In this document: positions 36,756-45,301 of the stretch, piece by piece
Layout: the number at the start of each line of letters is the position of its first letter
How positions within the stretch are numbered: the first letter of the stretch is position 1
Made by a program: the position numbers and the translations under genes
The notes under the pieces: generated by a model
Seen by the model: the letters and a program-made list of their open reading frames with translations, nothing else
Told to the model about the DNA's origin: nothing
Databases searched by the model: none
NCBI GenBank assembly: GCA_035655455.1
Contig: DASRUL010000021.1
Coordinates: 1 to 46,599 of the forward strand
Reading direction: 5' to 3'
Source of the DNA: JAHFKM01 sp035655455
GTDB taxonomy: Archaea; Nanobdellota; Nanobdellia; SCGC-AAA011-G17; GW2011-AR18
DNA length: 46,599 bases

Positions 36756-39700
36756 TTAGATACGTTGGATGAATCCTTTTTTTGGTTCAAAGAGGTCTCC
36801 TGAGCGTTTGAGTTGTTCGAGGATTTCATACGCCTTGCTTTCTTCGATGCCTTTGAGGGCTGCTGCTGCGATAACTTCCTCTATTGGAATGGTTTTAATG
36901 CCTTTGCCTTCGAGGGTGTGGACGATTTCTTTGAGGGTGATGATTTTGTTTCGTGTGGATGCGGTGATGCCTGTGCTTATCCTGTCGATGTCGATTTGCC
37001 CCGTTTCCGGGTCGAAGCCTACTTCCATCAGGCAATTTTTTAAGAGAGTGATAGCTCTGAGTGCGTCTTCTTTCGTGACTTTGTTGTCCAGTCTTGTTTT
37101 TGCTGAGGCTTCGCTTAAGCGAATGAGTGCTTCAAGTTGTCGTGCTGAGATGGGAATGGGTTTGACGCCACTGTCGTCTGCCTTGCCTGAGTTTCTGAGG
37201 GTGACGTAGAAGTCTTTGATGAAAGTGATTGCTGCCTTGCTCATAAGAGGGCTGCAGTGTTGTTTCGCATAGGCGAGGTATTTTCTGAAGAATTCTTGTG
37301 AGATTTCTGCAGTGTAGGTTTCTTGTCGTTGTGATGTTTCGAGGACGTGGAGTGCTATCTTCTCATCTTTTTCTTTGTTTGGCAGGTCTCTGATGGGAAA
37401 GATGAGGTCAAATCTGTTGATGAGTGATGCTGGGAGGTTTATTTGTGTCGCGATGGGGGTGTAGGGGTCGAACCTTCCGAGTTTTGGATTTGCTGCTGCG
37501 AGCATGGTTGTCTGCGCGCTAAGGGTTGATTGGACGTTGGCTTTGGAGATGGTTACTGTGTTATGCAAGACTAGGCCTTCGCTGATAAATGCGCGCGTAG
37601 GTTCTATAGTAACATCATAGACCCACTTTATTTCTTCATTCTTTATTTTTTTAATTGATTTGATTTTGACAAAGCGAAGGTCGGAGTCTATAACTGAGGA
37701 TAGTTCCTGTAATCTCTTTTTACAGGATTGTAGTTTTTCGTTTTTTAATGAGTGTAGAAGGGTAGAATAATGAGTGTCCTTCCTTTTTTCGAGGTTATAA
37801 ATTGTAGCAGAAGAGCATGAGAGGGATTCGGCAAAGGTTTTAACAGGAAGATTCAATCTTCTTCTTATTAATTTTAAATCTAAAAGAGTTTCAACATAAG
37901 CTAGTCTTTTTCTGATGGATTGAAGATAAGAGCGGGCTTTAGTGATATGGACACTTTGGTTTTTTTTGATGTTTGAAAAGATTGCGCCATCAGACATCCT
38001 TAATTCTTTTAAAAGAGCATTAATGTGTTCTGGATAGGGATAAATATCTCGATCATTAAGCCTATTTTTGCTTCTTTTTGCAAAGTCTTGAATTCGTGAG
38101 ACTCTGGAATCGTCAGGTTCAACGATTTTCCTTAAAAACAAATCATAACTTGCTGAAATGACAATTTTATAGTAATAGGTTCCATCACGATATTCTTTTG
38201 CAATATAGTTCCAAATTCCCTCCATAAGTAGTAAATCTGAATATCCACGAGCGAGATTGAAAGAGGAGGTGGAGTAGCCTGTTCGTTCACTATCGACAAA
38301 GCCGTCACCTTTAAATGCTGCTCTTAAAAATTCGAGTTTTTTGGAAGGGTCTAAAGAGCGGATAGGGTTTGGAATGATTTTTTTAGGTGCTTTTAAAGTC
38401 AAACCATAGAAATTTTTTTGGAAATAGAGGTATAAAGGAAGGGAAGCGCAATAGATTGTGTCTAGATCTTTAGTGGCTCTAGGGCGTGATTCCGCAGGGG
38501 CTGTATCATGATTGATGTAACATTGAAAAGTGGAGTTAAAGAGAGAATCCATATCGTAGATAAGAAGAGGATTCGTATTGGAAGCTCCGATCTCAGCAGA
38601 ATGGTTCTTCGGATTGTAATAAGCGTGCCCTTCAGATGCAATATATCCTAAGAGTCGTGAAAAACGCTGGTCTATATGGGCAGGGAGGTGTATTTTCTTA
38701 TGGATAGGTTTAAGGAGTATTTCGTGAAGAGGATATTCAGAGGATAGGCAAGGAAGCTTTCTTGGTGCGGGGATGAACATTCCTAAACTGAGCTTTTCTG
38801 CTGCGATTTCTTTGTAACTTTCATTGGTATAAACAAAGAAAGGGTGTTCTGGGGTTACTGTGACTTTTCTGCCGTTTGTGAATTCTACTTCGATGAAATG
38901 AGTGGGCGCTTTGTGCCTGCTGACTCTATTGATTTTTGTGGGATAAATTTTGTTAAAATTGGTAGTTAAAACTTCATACTTTTGAATAGGGACTATTTCG
39001 CAATCTTTTCCGTGGATAATGCGATCTTTATTCGAATCAAGAAGAGAATCTACGAAAGGTCCGATTTTTTGAGTTGTACCGTCGCTGAACATGATTTCGA
39101 AATTAGGGTGGTAACTTTGTTGTTCCAGCGCCTCGTGCAGTGCGTCTCTGTCTTCATCCGTCATTTTGTCGAGTTCATCAGTCACTAAAATTCCTTTATT
39201 TGCGAGGACGATTGCTCCTGCTTCGAGTGCCCATCCTCGTAAGAATTCATCTTTTACAACACTCGCGGTGAGGCCAGTTCCAGAAGAGCCTTTTCCTCCG
39301 ACGTATCGTGCTTTGGGTGCTGTTTTGGAGATGAATTGGAGTAATGCAGATTTTCCAGAATTATGGCAAACAATTCCATTAGCGATAAATTTATGACTGA
39401 GTGGAACTTCAAAATCGTAGACATCCATAATGCCGCAAGGTTCGATAAATTTTATTTTTTCCCATCGTTGATATTTTTTTCTTCTTTGGGTTCTAAGATT
39501 TATAACATGAATGATATCATTAAGCTTGGTGATTTTCTTTTGAGAAATAAAACCGATATGCTTGACGAACAATGCCATATCATTAGCTCTTCGTATCCAT
39601 AAATTGTCTTTATAGATACGTGAGTGAATTCCGAAATAGAGAAGAAGAAGTTGAACGTCATTGAGTAATTGAGGGCTGCTTGATTTTAATTGGATGGCTG

Positions 39701-41480
39701 TTCTTCCTCTCCCCTTTCCAAAACCACAACCACCAGCTTCAAAAAGCCATGCTAAGAAATGTGCGATAATTTCTTTAGGACTTTGAAATATTTCTTGAGG
39801 TACCCTTTTATGAGATAAAAAGGAAATGGCGCTGGCAACTTGTTTGCTGTTTATTTCAAGATGGTGAATTTTTTCTGTTGAAATTATTTGCCTGAGAGTG
39901 CCATTGGGATATTCCATTGTTTTAATCTGAGGGTTTTCATTTTTTAGGTAATAGCAAGGTTCGACATTGAAGCTGTTTTTCCAAAATAAAGTAAGAGGTT
40001 CGAGAAGGTCCGTTTCTTCGTCATTAATATCCCAAATTAAAGAATCCCCATTATTTTTAATATTTCCATCTCCAAGGATATATCCATACAAGGAGGCCAA
40101 TGTGGTATCCACATATTGGGGAAGTGAAACTTCTTTTAATTTTTGGCTTTGAGGGGAAGTGAAATTTGTGGGTTGAAGTTTTTTAATTTTATTAGGAAGA
40201 GTGGGTATGACTCTTATTTTAGTGTCTAAAGGTAAGCGGTCTGCTCGTTCCCATCCTTTTCTGGTTAAAAAAGGTTGATTGTAAGTGCAAATGACTTCTT
40301 TTCCAGTTTCTGTAATGAGTTTGAGGACTGGTTGTTTTGGGTATTTATGAAAAACTGTCGCAAAATCATAGGGTTTATCATGTTGGTTCTTTCGGATTTT
40401 AGTAACAACTTCCTTAATAGGCTGCAAATGTTCTGTTCCTAAGTGTTGTATTTGATTCATGCCTTTATAGTATAAAGCGACTTGTGAATTTCCAGCGATG
40501 CATCCAGGATCGCCGATGAGCAAAACATGGATGTCTCCTCGTGTGACAGTTTGGTCTGCTTTTACTTTGCGTATGCCTCCGAAGAGTTGTAAGACTAAAG
40601 CTTCTTTGATTTTTTCGTGGCCGTAGATGCTTGGCGCGATGCTCCTTGCTAGCTTGTTAAACACGTTTGGATCTATTGCGAGGTCTTTGATCTTAGCTTC
40701 GTCTTCTAGAGTGAGTTTGATGTCTGAATAATCTTCTTGGACTGTTTCGACGTTGTTTCCTTCGATGATGAGGTCATAGCGTGTTGATTGTGCTCCCGTT
40801 TTGAGGGGAATAGGTACTTCCTTGATGATGCCGTAGATTCTGATCTTGGTTCCTGGAATGATTCTTCGTTCCATTCTTGGGTCTACGAGGTCTTCGCTGA
40901 TGATGACGCTGACACGTTTTGGTTGTTCTGCTCCTTCGAGGTTTTCCGGTGATTCTTCGATTTTGATGTGTTGAATGTCAATGAGGTCTTTTTCCAAAAG
41001 TCTGAATTTTCCGCGCCAGCCGCAGGTGCATCGCGTTGGCTCCTTGAATTTGCTGTCTATTTGGAGGATTGTGAGGGTGTTGCTGCATCCTGCGCATTCA
41101 AACCTTGCTTTCGTGACTTGTGGCCTGACGTCTGAGGTTTGTCTGATGATACCTTCCAAGTGAATGAATTTTCCTAGGTGTTCGCTTCTGATGTCTGCTA
41201 TTCTTAATTTTTGGCTTTGGGGAAGGGCTCTGAATCTTATTCTGAGTTTGTTTGTTGCTTCTTCTGGGAGGTCTATTTGGTCGAGGGCGTATTCTGCTGC
41301 TTTGAGAACGTCTTCTGGACGTTGGAGAAGATCTTCCGCGAGTTCGGGATCGTAGGCTGCGAGGTCGTTGAAGGTGAGGGTAAGGGATTTTTTTCCTTGT
41401 TGGATTGCTTCGTAAAGCTGGTTCTTGTATTGAGCTTCAATGAAGTCTTTGAGTTTTTCAATGTGCTCGTTCGCGTCCAT
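36756..41480 (-). CDS. mcm: MCM replicative helicase interrupted by two inteins
   Basis: The frame encodes 1574 residues, of which 674 are MCM once two inteins (381 and 519 residues) are removed; archaeal MCM is usually 650-700. The N-terminal domain has zinc ligands Cys129-x2-Cys132 and Cys151-x-Cys153. The AAA+ core shows Walker A split as GDPG (323-326) / SGKS (708-711), Walker B LVTDELDKM with Asp768-Glu769, sensor 1 LAAANP, and the arginine-finger region LINRFDLIFPI. A C-terminal winged helix ends the protein. MCM unwinds DNA at the fork as a hexamer. Both inteins sit in catalytic motifs, so splicing is required for activity. The downstream gene is RPA32-like. Confidence 0.96.
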   Translation of the reverse strand: MDANEHIEKLKDFIEAQYKNQLYEAIQQGKKSLTLTFNDLAAYDPELAEDLLQRPEDVLKAAEYALDQIDLPEEATNKLRIRFRALPQSQKLRIADIRSEHLGKFIHLEGIIRQTSDVRPQVTKARFECAGCSNTLTILQIDSKFKEPTRCTCGWRGKFRLLEKDLIDIQHIKIEESPENLEGAEQPKRVSVIISEDLVDPRMERRIIPGTKIRIYGIIKEVPIPLKTGAQSTRYDLIIEGNNVETVQEDYSDIKLTLEDEAKIKDLAIDPNVFNKLARSIAPSIYGHEKIKEALVLQLFGGIRKVKADQTVTRGDIHVLLIGDPGCIAGNSQVALYYKGMNQIQHLGTEHLQPIKEVVTKIRKNQHDKPYDFATVFHKYPKQPVLKLITETGKEVICTYNQPFLTRKGWERADRLPLDTKIRVIPTLPNKIKKLQPTNFTSPQSQKLKEVSLPQYVDTTLASLYGYILGDGNIKNNGDSLIWDINDEETDLLEPLTLFWKNSFNVEPCYYLKNENPQIKTMEYPNGTLRQIISTEKIHHLEINSKQVASAISFLSHKRVPQEIFQSPKEIIAHFLAWLFEAGGCGFGKGRGRTAIQLKSSSPQLLNDVQLLLLYFGIHSRIYKDNLWIRRANDMALFVKHIGFISQKKITKLNDIIHVINLRTQRRKKYQRWEKIKFIEPCGIMDVYDFEVPLSHKFIANGIVCHNSGKSALLQFISKTAPKARYVGGKGSSGTGLTASVVKDEFLRGWALEAGAIVLANKGILVTDELDKMTDEDRDALHEALEQQSYHPNFEIMFSDGTTQKIGPFVDSLLDSNKDRIIHGKDCEIVPIQKYEVLTTNFNKIYPTKINRVSRHKAPTHFIEVEFTNGRKVTVTPEHPFFVYTNESYKEIAAEKLSLGMFIPAPRKLPCLSSEYPLHEILLKPIHKKIHLPAHIDQRFSRLLGYIASEGHAYYNPKNHSAEIGASNTNPLLIYDMDSLFNSTFQCYINHDTAPAESRPRATKDLDTIYCASLPLYLYFQKNFYGLTLKAPKKIIPNPIRSLDPSKKLEFLRAAFKGDGFVDSERTGYSTSSFNLARGYSDLLLMEGIWNYIAKEYRDGTYYYKIVISASYDLFLRKIVEPDDSRVSRIQDFAKRSKNRLNDRDIYPYPEHINALLKELRMSDGAIFSNIKKNQSVHITKARSYLQSIRKRLAYVETLLDLKLIRRRLNLPVKTFAESLSCSSATIYNLEKRKDTHYSTLLHSLKNEKLQSCKKRLQELSSVIDSDLRFVKIKSIKKIKNEEIKWVYDVTIEPTRAFISEGLVLHNTVTISKANVQSTLSAQTTMLAAANPKLGRFDPYTPIATQINLPASLINRFDLIFPIRDLPNKEKDEKIALHVLETSQRQETYTAEISQEFFRKYLAYAKQHCSPLMSKAAITFIKDFYVTLRNSGKADDSGVKPIPISARQLEALIRLSEASAKTRLDNKVTKEDALRAITLLKNCLMEVGFDPETGQIDIDRISTGITASTRNKIITLKEIVHTLEGKGIKTIPIEEVIAAAALKGIEESKAYEILEQLKRSGDLFEPKKGFIQRI
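37560..39116 (-). other. MCM intein 2 (519 residues, at EALEQQ/TVTIS)
   Basis: The element begins Ser789 and ends His1306-Asn1307, followed by Thr1308 as the +1 extein residue. Block B is intact (VTVTPEHPFFV, T-x2-H). Two LAGLIDADG-type motifs are RLLGYIASEGHAYY (about 942-955) and FLRAAFKGDGFVDS (1051-1064). The first has Glu in place of the usual Asp. Before the C-terminal splicing blocks there is an extra HTH-like segment (RRRLNLPVKTFAESLSCSSAT, about 1206-1226). In block F the usual His is Arg (IEPTRAFISEG). It starts with Ser rather than Cys. Confidence 0.93.
39360..40502 (-). other. MCM intein 1 (381 residues, inside Walker A)
   Basis: The element begins Cys327 right after GDPG and ends Cys705-His706-Asn707, followed by Ser708 of SGKS. 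It contains endonuclease motifs LYGYILGDGNIKN (464-476) and the weak second copy FLAWLFEAGGCG (575-586), where the catalytic Asp-Gly is replaced by Ala-Gly-Gly. Block B reads ICTYNQPFLT: the T-x2-H His is replaced by Gln402. Block F/G YDFEVPLSHKFIANGIVCHN is typical. Confidence 0.94.
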
Positions 41481-41682
41481 GGTTTGTTCTTCCTGATTGT
41501 TTTGCTTGGGTTAAAATTGATTTTTGTTGTGGAACATAGAGGTTTGGATTCTTTTTAAGGTTGAGGGTGGTTTTTTCGGAGAATTTTCGGGTGAGTGATT
41601 TAGAGGGGGTGCTGTGATTGAAAAGTTTAAAAAGATCTTTTCTTAATAAGAAGAGGAAGTAAAAATGTGGTTGAAAGATTCT

Positions 41683-42225
41683 TTATTTCTTCAAGGCTAA
41701 GAGGTTTTTTACGAGTAAGTCTAACGCTTCTTTGAGTTTTTGTTCGCTTCTTGTTCCTGTGCACACGATTTTGCCATTGCTAAAGAGAAGGAAGGTTGCT
41801 CTTGTGCCGTTCAGCTTGTAGACAAGTCCTGGGAATTGTTCTGGCTCGTATTCTGTGTTTTCGAGTTCCATTGCTAAAGAATTGAGATTTAAATCCATGC
41901 CAATGCCACCGGACGCGACCATGTTTTGGACGGTCACGCGTGGTTGGATAGTGATGTGAATACCTATCTTCTCCACGTTCTTGATGATTTGTTTGATGCT
42001 TTCTCTGAGTTTTTGCATCGATCGTGCTCCGGTGCAGACAACGTTACCAGAACCGAAGATGAGAGCGGAAGTTTTGGGTTCTTTGATTCTCATCACTAAT
42101 CCTGGGAATTGTTCTGGGTTGTATTCTGTGTTGGGAAGTTTTTCTGCGAGTTTGATGAGGGGAATGTCGTGCTGGAGGCTTGTGGATGCGACGATGTTAA
42201 CGATCTTGAGTTCTTTCTTTACCAT
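41683..42225 (-). CDS. tbp: TATA-box-binding protein
   Basis: A 180-residue saddle protein of two direct repeats: residues 1-90 (IVNIVASTSLQHDIPL, EYNPEQFPGLVMRIKEPKTSALIFGSGNVVCTGARS as a region) and 91-180 (VQNMVASGGIGMDLNLNSLA, EYEPEQFPGLVYKLNGTRATFLLFSNGKIVCTGTRS as a region). It binds the TATA elements seen throughout this window and recruits TFB and RNA polymerase. A TATA box of its own is at 42247-42258, centred 27 bases upstream. Confidence 0.98.
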   Translation of the reverse strand: MVKKELKIVNIVASTSLQHDIPLIKLAEKLPNTEYNPEQFPGLVMRIKEPKTSALIFGSGNVVCTGARSMQKLRESIKQIIKNVEKIGIHITIQPRVTVQNMVASGGIGMDLNLNSLAMELENTEYEPEQFPGLVYKLNGTRATFLLFSNGKIVCTGTRSEQKLKEALDLLVKNLLALKK

Positions 42226-42246
42226 GGTTTAAAAATGGTGGGAAAA

Positions 42247-42258
42247 GTATTTAAATCT
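42247..42258 (-). promoter_or_regulatory. TATA box of tbp
   Basis: Minus-strand AGATTTAAATAC is centred about 27 bases before ATG 42225, so TBP may regulate its own gene. Confidence 0.5.
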
Positions 42259-42265
42259 TGTTTAA

Positions 42266-42283
42266 AAAGAGAGCACGCTCTTT
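42266..42283 (-). terminator. Hairpin after ileS, ahead of tbp
   Basis: On the minus strand AAAGAG-CGTGCT-CTCTTT forms a six-pair stem with a six-base loop, followed by TT and an AT-rich tract, seven bases after the ileS stop. It could end ileS transcripts or act as an operator upstream of the tbp promoter. Archaeal termination relies mostly on T runs, so the role is uncertain. Confidence 0.4.
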
Positions 42284-42290
42284 AATTACT

Positions 42291-45155
42291 TCAAAGTGAA
42301 AGTTTGCTGAGGTAGAGAGTGAAGGTGTTGTCGCGTAGTGTTGCGGCGATTGTTTTTTCAAAAGCCATTCGTGGTGCTCTCGTTCGGATAATGAGTTTTT
42401 TTGCCCCGACTTTTTTCTTGAGGGTTTTTATCCAGCTTCCAAGGTCATAGCGTGTTTGGATGTAAAGAGTGATCTTGTCTTTTTTTTGGAGGTTTGCTTC
42501 TTTTCTGAGTGATTGGATTCTTCTGATGAGTTCGCGGGTGTATCCTTCTTGTTCTAATGAGGGAGTGAGAGTGGTGTCAAGGAGGACAAGCCCATAATCA
42601 AAGGGTGTTTCGAGCCCTTGGACTAAGGCCTTTTCAGAGAGAAGAAAGTCAAGATCTTTGAGGTTGGTTTGGGTGAGGATGAGATCTTTGAGGGGAAGAA
42701 CGATTTCTTTGAGGGAAGAGTGTTCGTTGTGGAAAGTGACAGTTGCCTTCTTGAGTGGCCAGCGGACGTTGATTTTTTGTTTGTCTCGTGCTGCGAGGAT
42801 GCCTTGGATGATGCTTGTGCAAATAGAGAAGGAGTGTTCTAGGTCTAGATTGAAAAATTTCTTCTTTGGCTTTGGCCATGGTTGGAGATGGATGCTGTCT
42901 TTGTGATAGGTTTCTAAGTTTATTTTTTCAGTGGTAAAGGGCAAGAAGGGCGCGAGAAGGGTAACGGCGTCGAGATAAGTGTCGTACAATACTTTTTGGA
43001 TTTTTCGTTCTTCTGCCTTGTCTCTGATGAGATGGATATAGGTTTTTGAGAGGTCAAAGAGGAAGAAGTTTTTGAGGGCTTCCATTGCTCGATGGTATTC
43101 GAGGTTGTCTAGTGCTTCTGTTACGTTTTTCTTGAGGTGTTCTCTTCTTGAGAGGATCCAGAGGCTTGGAAGATCCTTGCTGTATCCTTTGGAGGGGTTG
43201 GTGCAAAATTGTTGGATGTAAGTTGCAAGGTTTTGGATGATAATAAGGTATTTTTGGATATCTCTTGCTGGTCCGTAACCGAAGTTGAGGTTGGAATGTG
43301 GATTCTGGCTGCAGTATTGCCAGCGCATGACGTCTGCGCCCATTTTTTCTACTGCCTCGTTGAACCAGATGGCGTTGCCCTTGCTCTTGTGCATGGGTTG
43401 CCCGTGTTCGTCTCGTACTTCCTCGTATGCTAAAACTTTTTTGTAGGGTGCTCTTCCTTCAAGAACGACTGACATGAAGAGCTGGGCGTAAAACCAGAGT
43501 CTGACTTGCGCGCGCATTTCTATTTCAAGGTCTGCGGGAAACCATGCCTTCCAATAGTCTTTATCGTTGAAGTAACGAAGAGTGGAAAAGGGGACGATGC
43601 CTGCGTCGAGCCAGCAGTCTCCTATTTCTTTGATGCGTTCTACTTCTTTGCCGCATGCGCATGTGATCTTGATGGCGTCAATCCATGGTCTGTGGAGTTC
43701 TGGCAGGTTGTCGACTGCTGTTTTGTTGACAGCGTTTGTTCGTAATTCTTCCCGAGAGCCGATGACGGTTAAGGATCCGCAACCGCATTCATAAAACATG
43801 AGTGGCAGTCCCCAGTATCTTCTTCGTGAGATGTTCCAGTCTTCCATATTGTCCAGCCAGTCTTGCATGAGTTTTCCTACATGTTCAGGATACCATTCTA
43901 CTTTTGCTGCTGCTCGTTTCATTTTTGGCCTGAGGTGTTGGCAGGAGAGAAACCAGGAAGAGTCAAGGCGGAAGACAAGTTCTTCTTTGCATCTCCAGCA
44001 CACAGGGTAGCGGTGTGTATGCTCTTCTGTTTTGAAAAGTATCCCTCTTGCCTCGAGGTCTGTGATGATTGCTTTTTTAACGTCTCGAACGTTTTTTCCT
44101 GTGAGCCAGCCGTATCCTGTAGTGTAAGTCCCGTATTCGTCAAGTGCTGAGTCGAGAAGAGGAAGGTTTAGCTTTATTCCAAGATCGTAATCCACGTCTC
44201 CGCAGTTGGGGGCGAGGTGAACGATGCCTGTCCCGTCTTTTTCTCCGACGCCTTCGAAGGGAACAACCTTGGGAGTGATGCCGTGTTGTATGGCTAATGC
44301 TGGATAAAAGTTTTCATATTCTAGGCCAAGAAGATCTATTCCTTTGAGGTGGTTGAGGATGATCGCGTCTCCTCCAAGTTTGTGTGCTGTTGCTTCTGAG
44401 AGATAGTAGAGGTCGTTTCCTTGTTTTGCTTGGACGTAAGTAATGTCGGGATTGACTGCTGCTGCGATGTTGCTTGAGAGTGTCCATTCTGTGGTGGTCC
44501 AGATAAGCAAATACTCATTAGTTCGTCCTTTGATTTTTGCTTTAACGTAAACAGAGGTGTGTGTCAGATCTTCGTACCCTTCGTCGCTCATTTCGTGCTT
44601 TGAGCTGCTTGTGCCGCATCTGATGCACCAGGGCAGGATTCTTCTTCCTTTGTAGAGCCATCCGTGATCGTGGCAGACCTTGAGGAAGTGCCAAATCGCT
44701 TGGATGTTATCGTCGCTCATGGTGTAGTAGTCATTGCCCCAGTCCATCCATTGGCCGAGAAGTTGAGATTGTTCTGTTTGGATGTGGGAATATTTTTCTA
44801 CGCGTTGTCTACAAGCCTTTGAAAAGTTATCTAACCCATAGTGTTCAATGTCTTTTTTTGAGTTAAAACCGAGGTCTTTTTCTGTTTCTACTTCTAACCA
44901 GAGGCCTTGGCAGTCAAAGCCGTTTTGGTAGCGTTGATGAAAGCCTTGCATGGATTTGTACCTCTGGTAAAGATCTTTGAGCGTTCTTCCCCAGGCATGG
45001 TGCACACCCATGGGGTTGTTTGCGGTGATTGGTCCGTCGAGGAAGGAGAAGGGCTTGTTGTCTTTGTTTCTGCCTTGGAGGGCCTTGAAAGTGTTGTTGG
45101 TTTTCCAGTAGTTGAGGATTTCTTGTTGTGTTTGAAAAGAGCTGTAGTTGGCCAT
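42291..45155 (-). CDS. ileS: Isoleucyl-tRNA synthetase, atypical HIGH motif
   Basis: A 954-residue class I synthetase. Catalytic N-terminal part with NPMGVHHAWGRT at 47-58 in the HIGH position and FDCQGLWLEVE in place of the more usual WDCHGLPVE. CP1 editing domain spans about 200-400 (GTGIVHLAPNCGDVDYD). The KMSKS loop is HKSKGN at 589-594. The anticodon-binding helices and a C-terminal domain (EGYTRELIRRIQSLRKEANL) identify it as IleRS rather than ValRS. It charges tRNA-Ile, whose GAT isoacceptor is in this window. The HHAWG and HKSKGN variants are unlike the standard archaeal IleRS and suggest transfer from a bacterial lineage; that is inference. Confidence 0.92.
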   Translation of the reverse strand: MANYSSFQTQQEILNYWKTNNTFKALQGRNKDNKPFSFLDGPITANNPMGVHHAWGRTLKDLYQRYKSMQGFHQRYQNGFDCQGLWLEVETEKDLGFNSKKDIEHYGLDNFSKACRQRVEKYSHIQTEQSQLLGQWMDWGNDYYTMSDDNIQAIWHFLKVCHDHGWLYKGRRILPWCIRCGTSSSKHEMSDEGYEDLTHTSVYVKAKIKGRTNEYLLIWTTTEWTLSSNIAAAVNPDITYVQAKQGNDLYYLSEATAHKLGGDAIILNHLKGIDLLGLEYENFYPALAIQHGITPKVVPFEGVGEKDGTGIVHLAPNCGDVDYDLGIKLNLPLLDSALDEYGTYTTGYGWLTGKNVRDVKKAIITDLEARGILFKTEEHTHRYPVCWRCKEELVFRLDSSWFLSCQHLRPKMKRAAAKVEWYPEHVGKLMQDWLDNMEDWNISRRRYWGLPLMFYECGCGSLTVIGSREELRTNAVNKTAVDNLPELHRPWIDAIKITCACGKEVERIKEIGDCWLDAGIVPFSTLRYFNDKDYWKAWFPADLEIEMRAQVRLWFYAQLFMSVVLEGRAPYKKVLAYEEVRDEHGQPMHKSKGNAIWFNEAVEKMGADVMRWQYCSQNPHSNLNFGYGPARDIQKYLIIIQNLATYIQQFCTNPSKGYSKDLPSLWILSRREHLKKNVTEALDNLEYHRAMEALKNFFLFDLSKTYIHLIRDKAEERKIQKVLYDTYLDAVTLLAPFLPFTTEKINLETYHKDSIHLQPWPKPKKKFFNLDLEHSFSICTSIIQGILAARDKQKINVRWPLKKATVTFHNEHSSLKEIVLPLKDLILTQTNLKDLDFLLSEKALVQGLETPFDYGLVLLDTTLTPSLEQEGYTRELIRRIQSLRKEANLQKKDKITLYIQTRYDLGSWIKTLKKKVGAKKLIIRTRAPRMAFEKTIAATLRDNTFTLYLSKLSL

Positions 45156-45231
45156 GAGGTTCGCTTGGAGGGCTGTTTTTTAAAGGTTGTGGAGAAAATA
45201 GAGGCGAAGGGTGTGGTCAAAGAAAAACAAA

Positions 45232-45243
45232 GTTTTATAAATT
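45232..45243. promoter_or_regulatory. TATA box of the TRAM gene (possibly also ileS)
   Basis: GTTTTATAAATT lies about 65 bases before ATG 45302, giving the TRAM mRNA a leader of about 40 bases with AAAGGAG at 45285-45291. In the other direction it would give ileS a 55-base leader; a closer ileS candidate is TTTAAAAAA at about 45179-45188. Confidence 0.4.
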
Positions 45244-45301
45244 GTGAGGATTGACACGGCTGCAACGCTGTCTTTAAGGCGGCGAAAGGAGTGAAGAAGA
45301 T

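Noticed and set aside
36756..41480. Possible frameshifted or fused MCM gene because of its 1574-residue length
   Set aside because: The excess is fully explained by two inteins with standard end residues, and the extein is a complete MCM.
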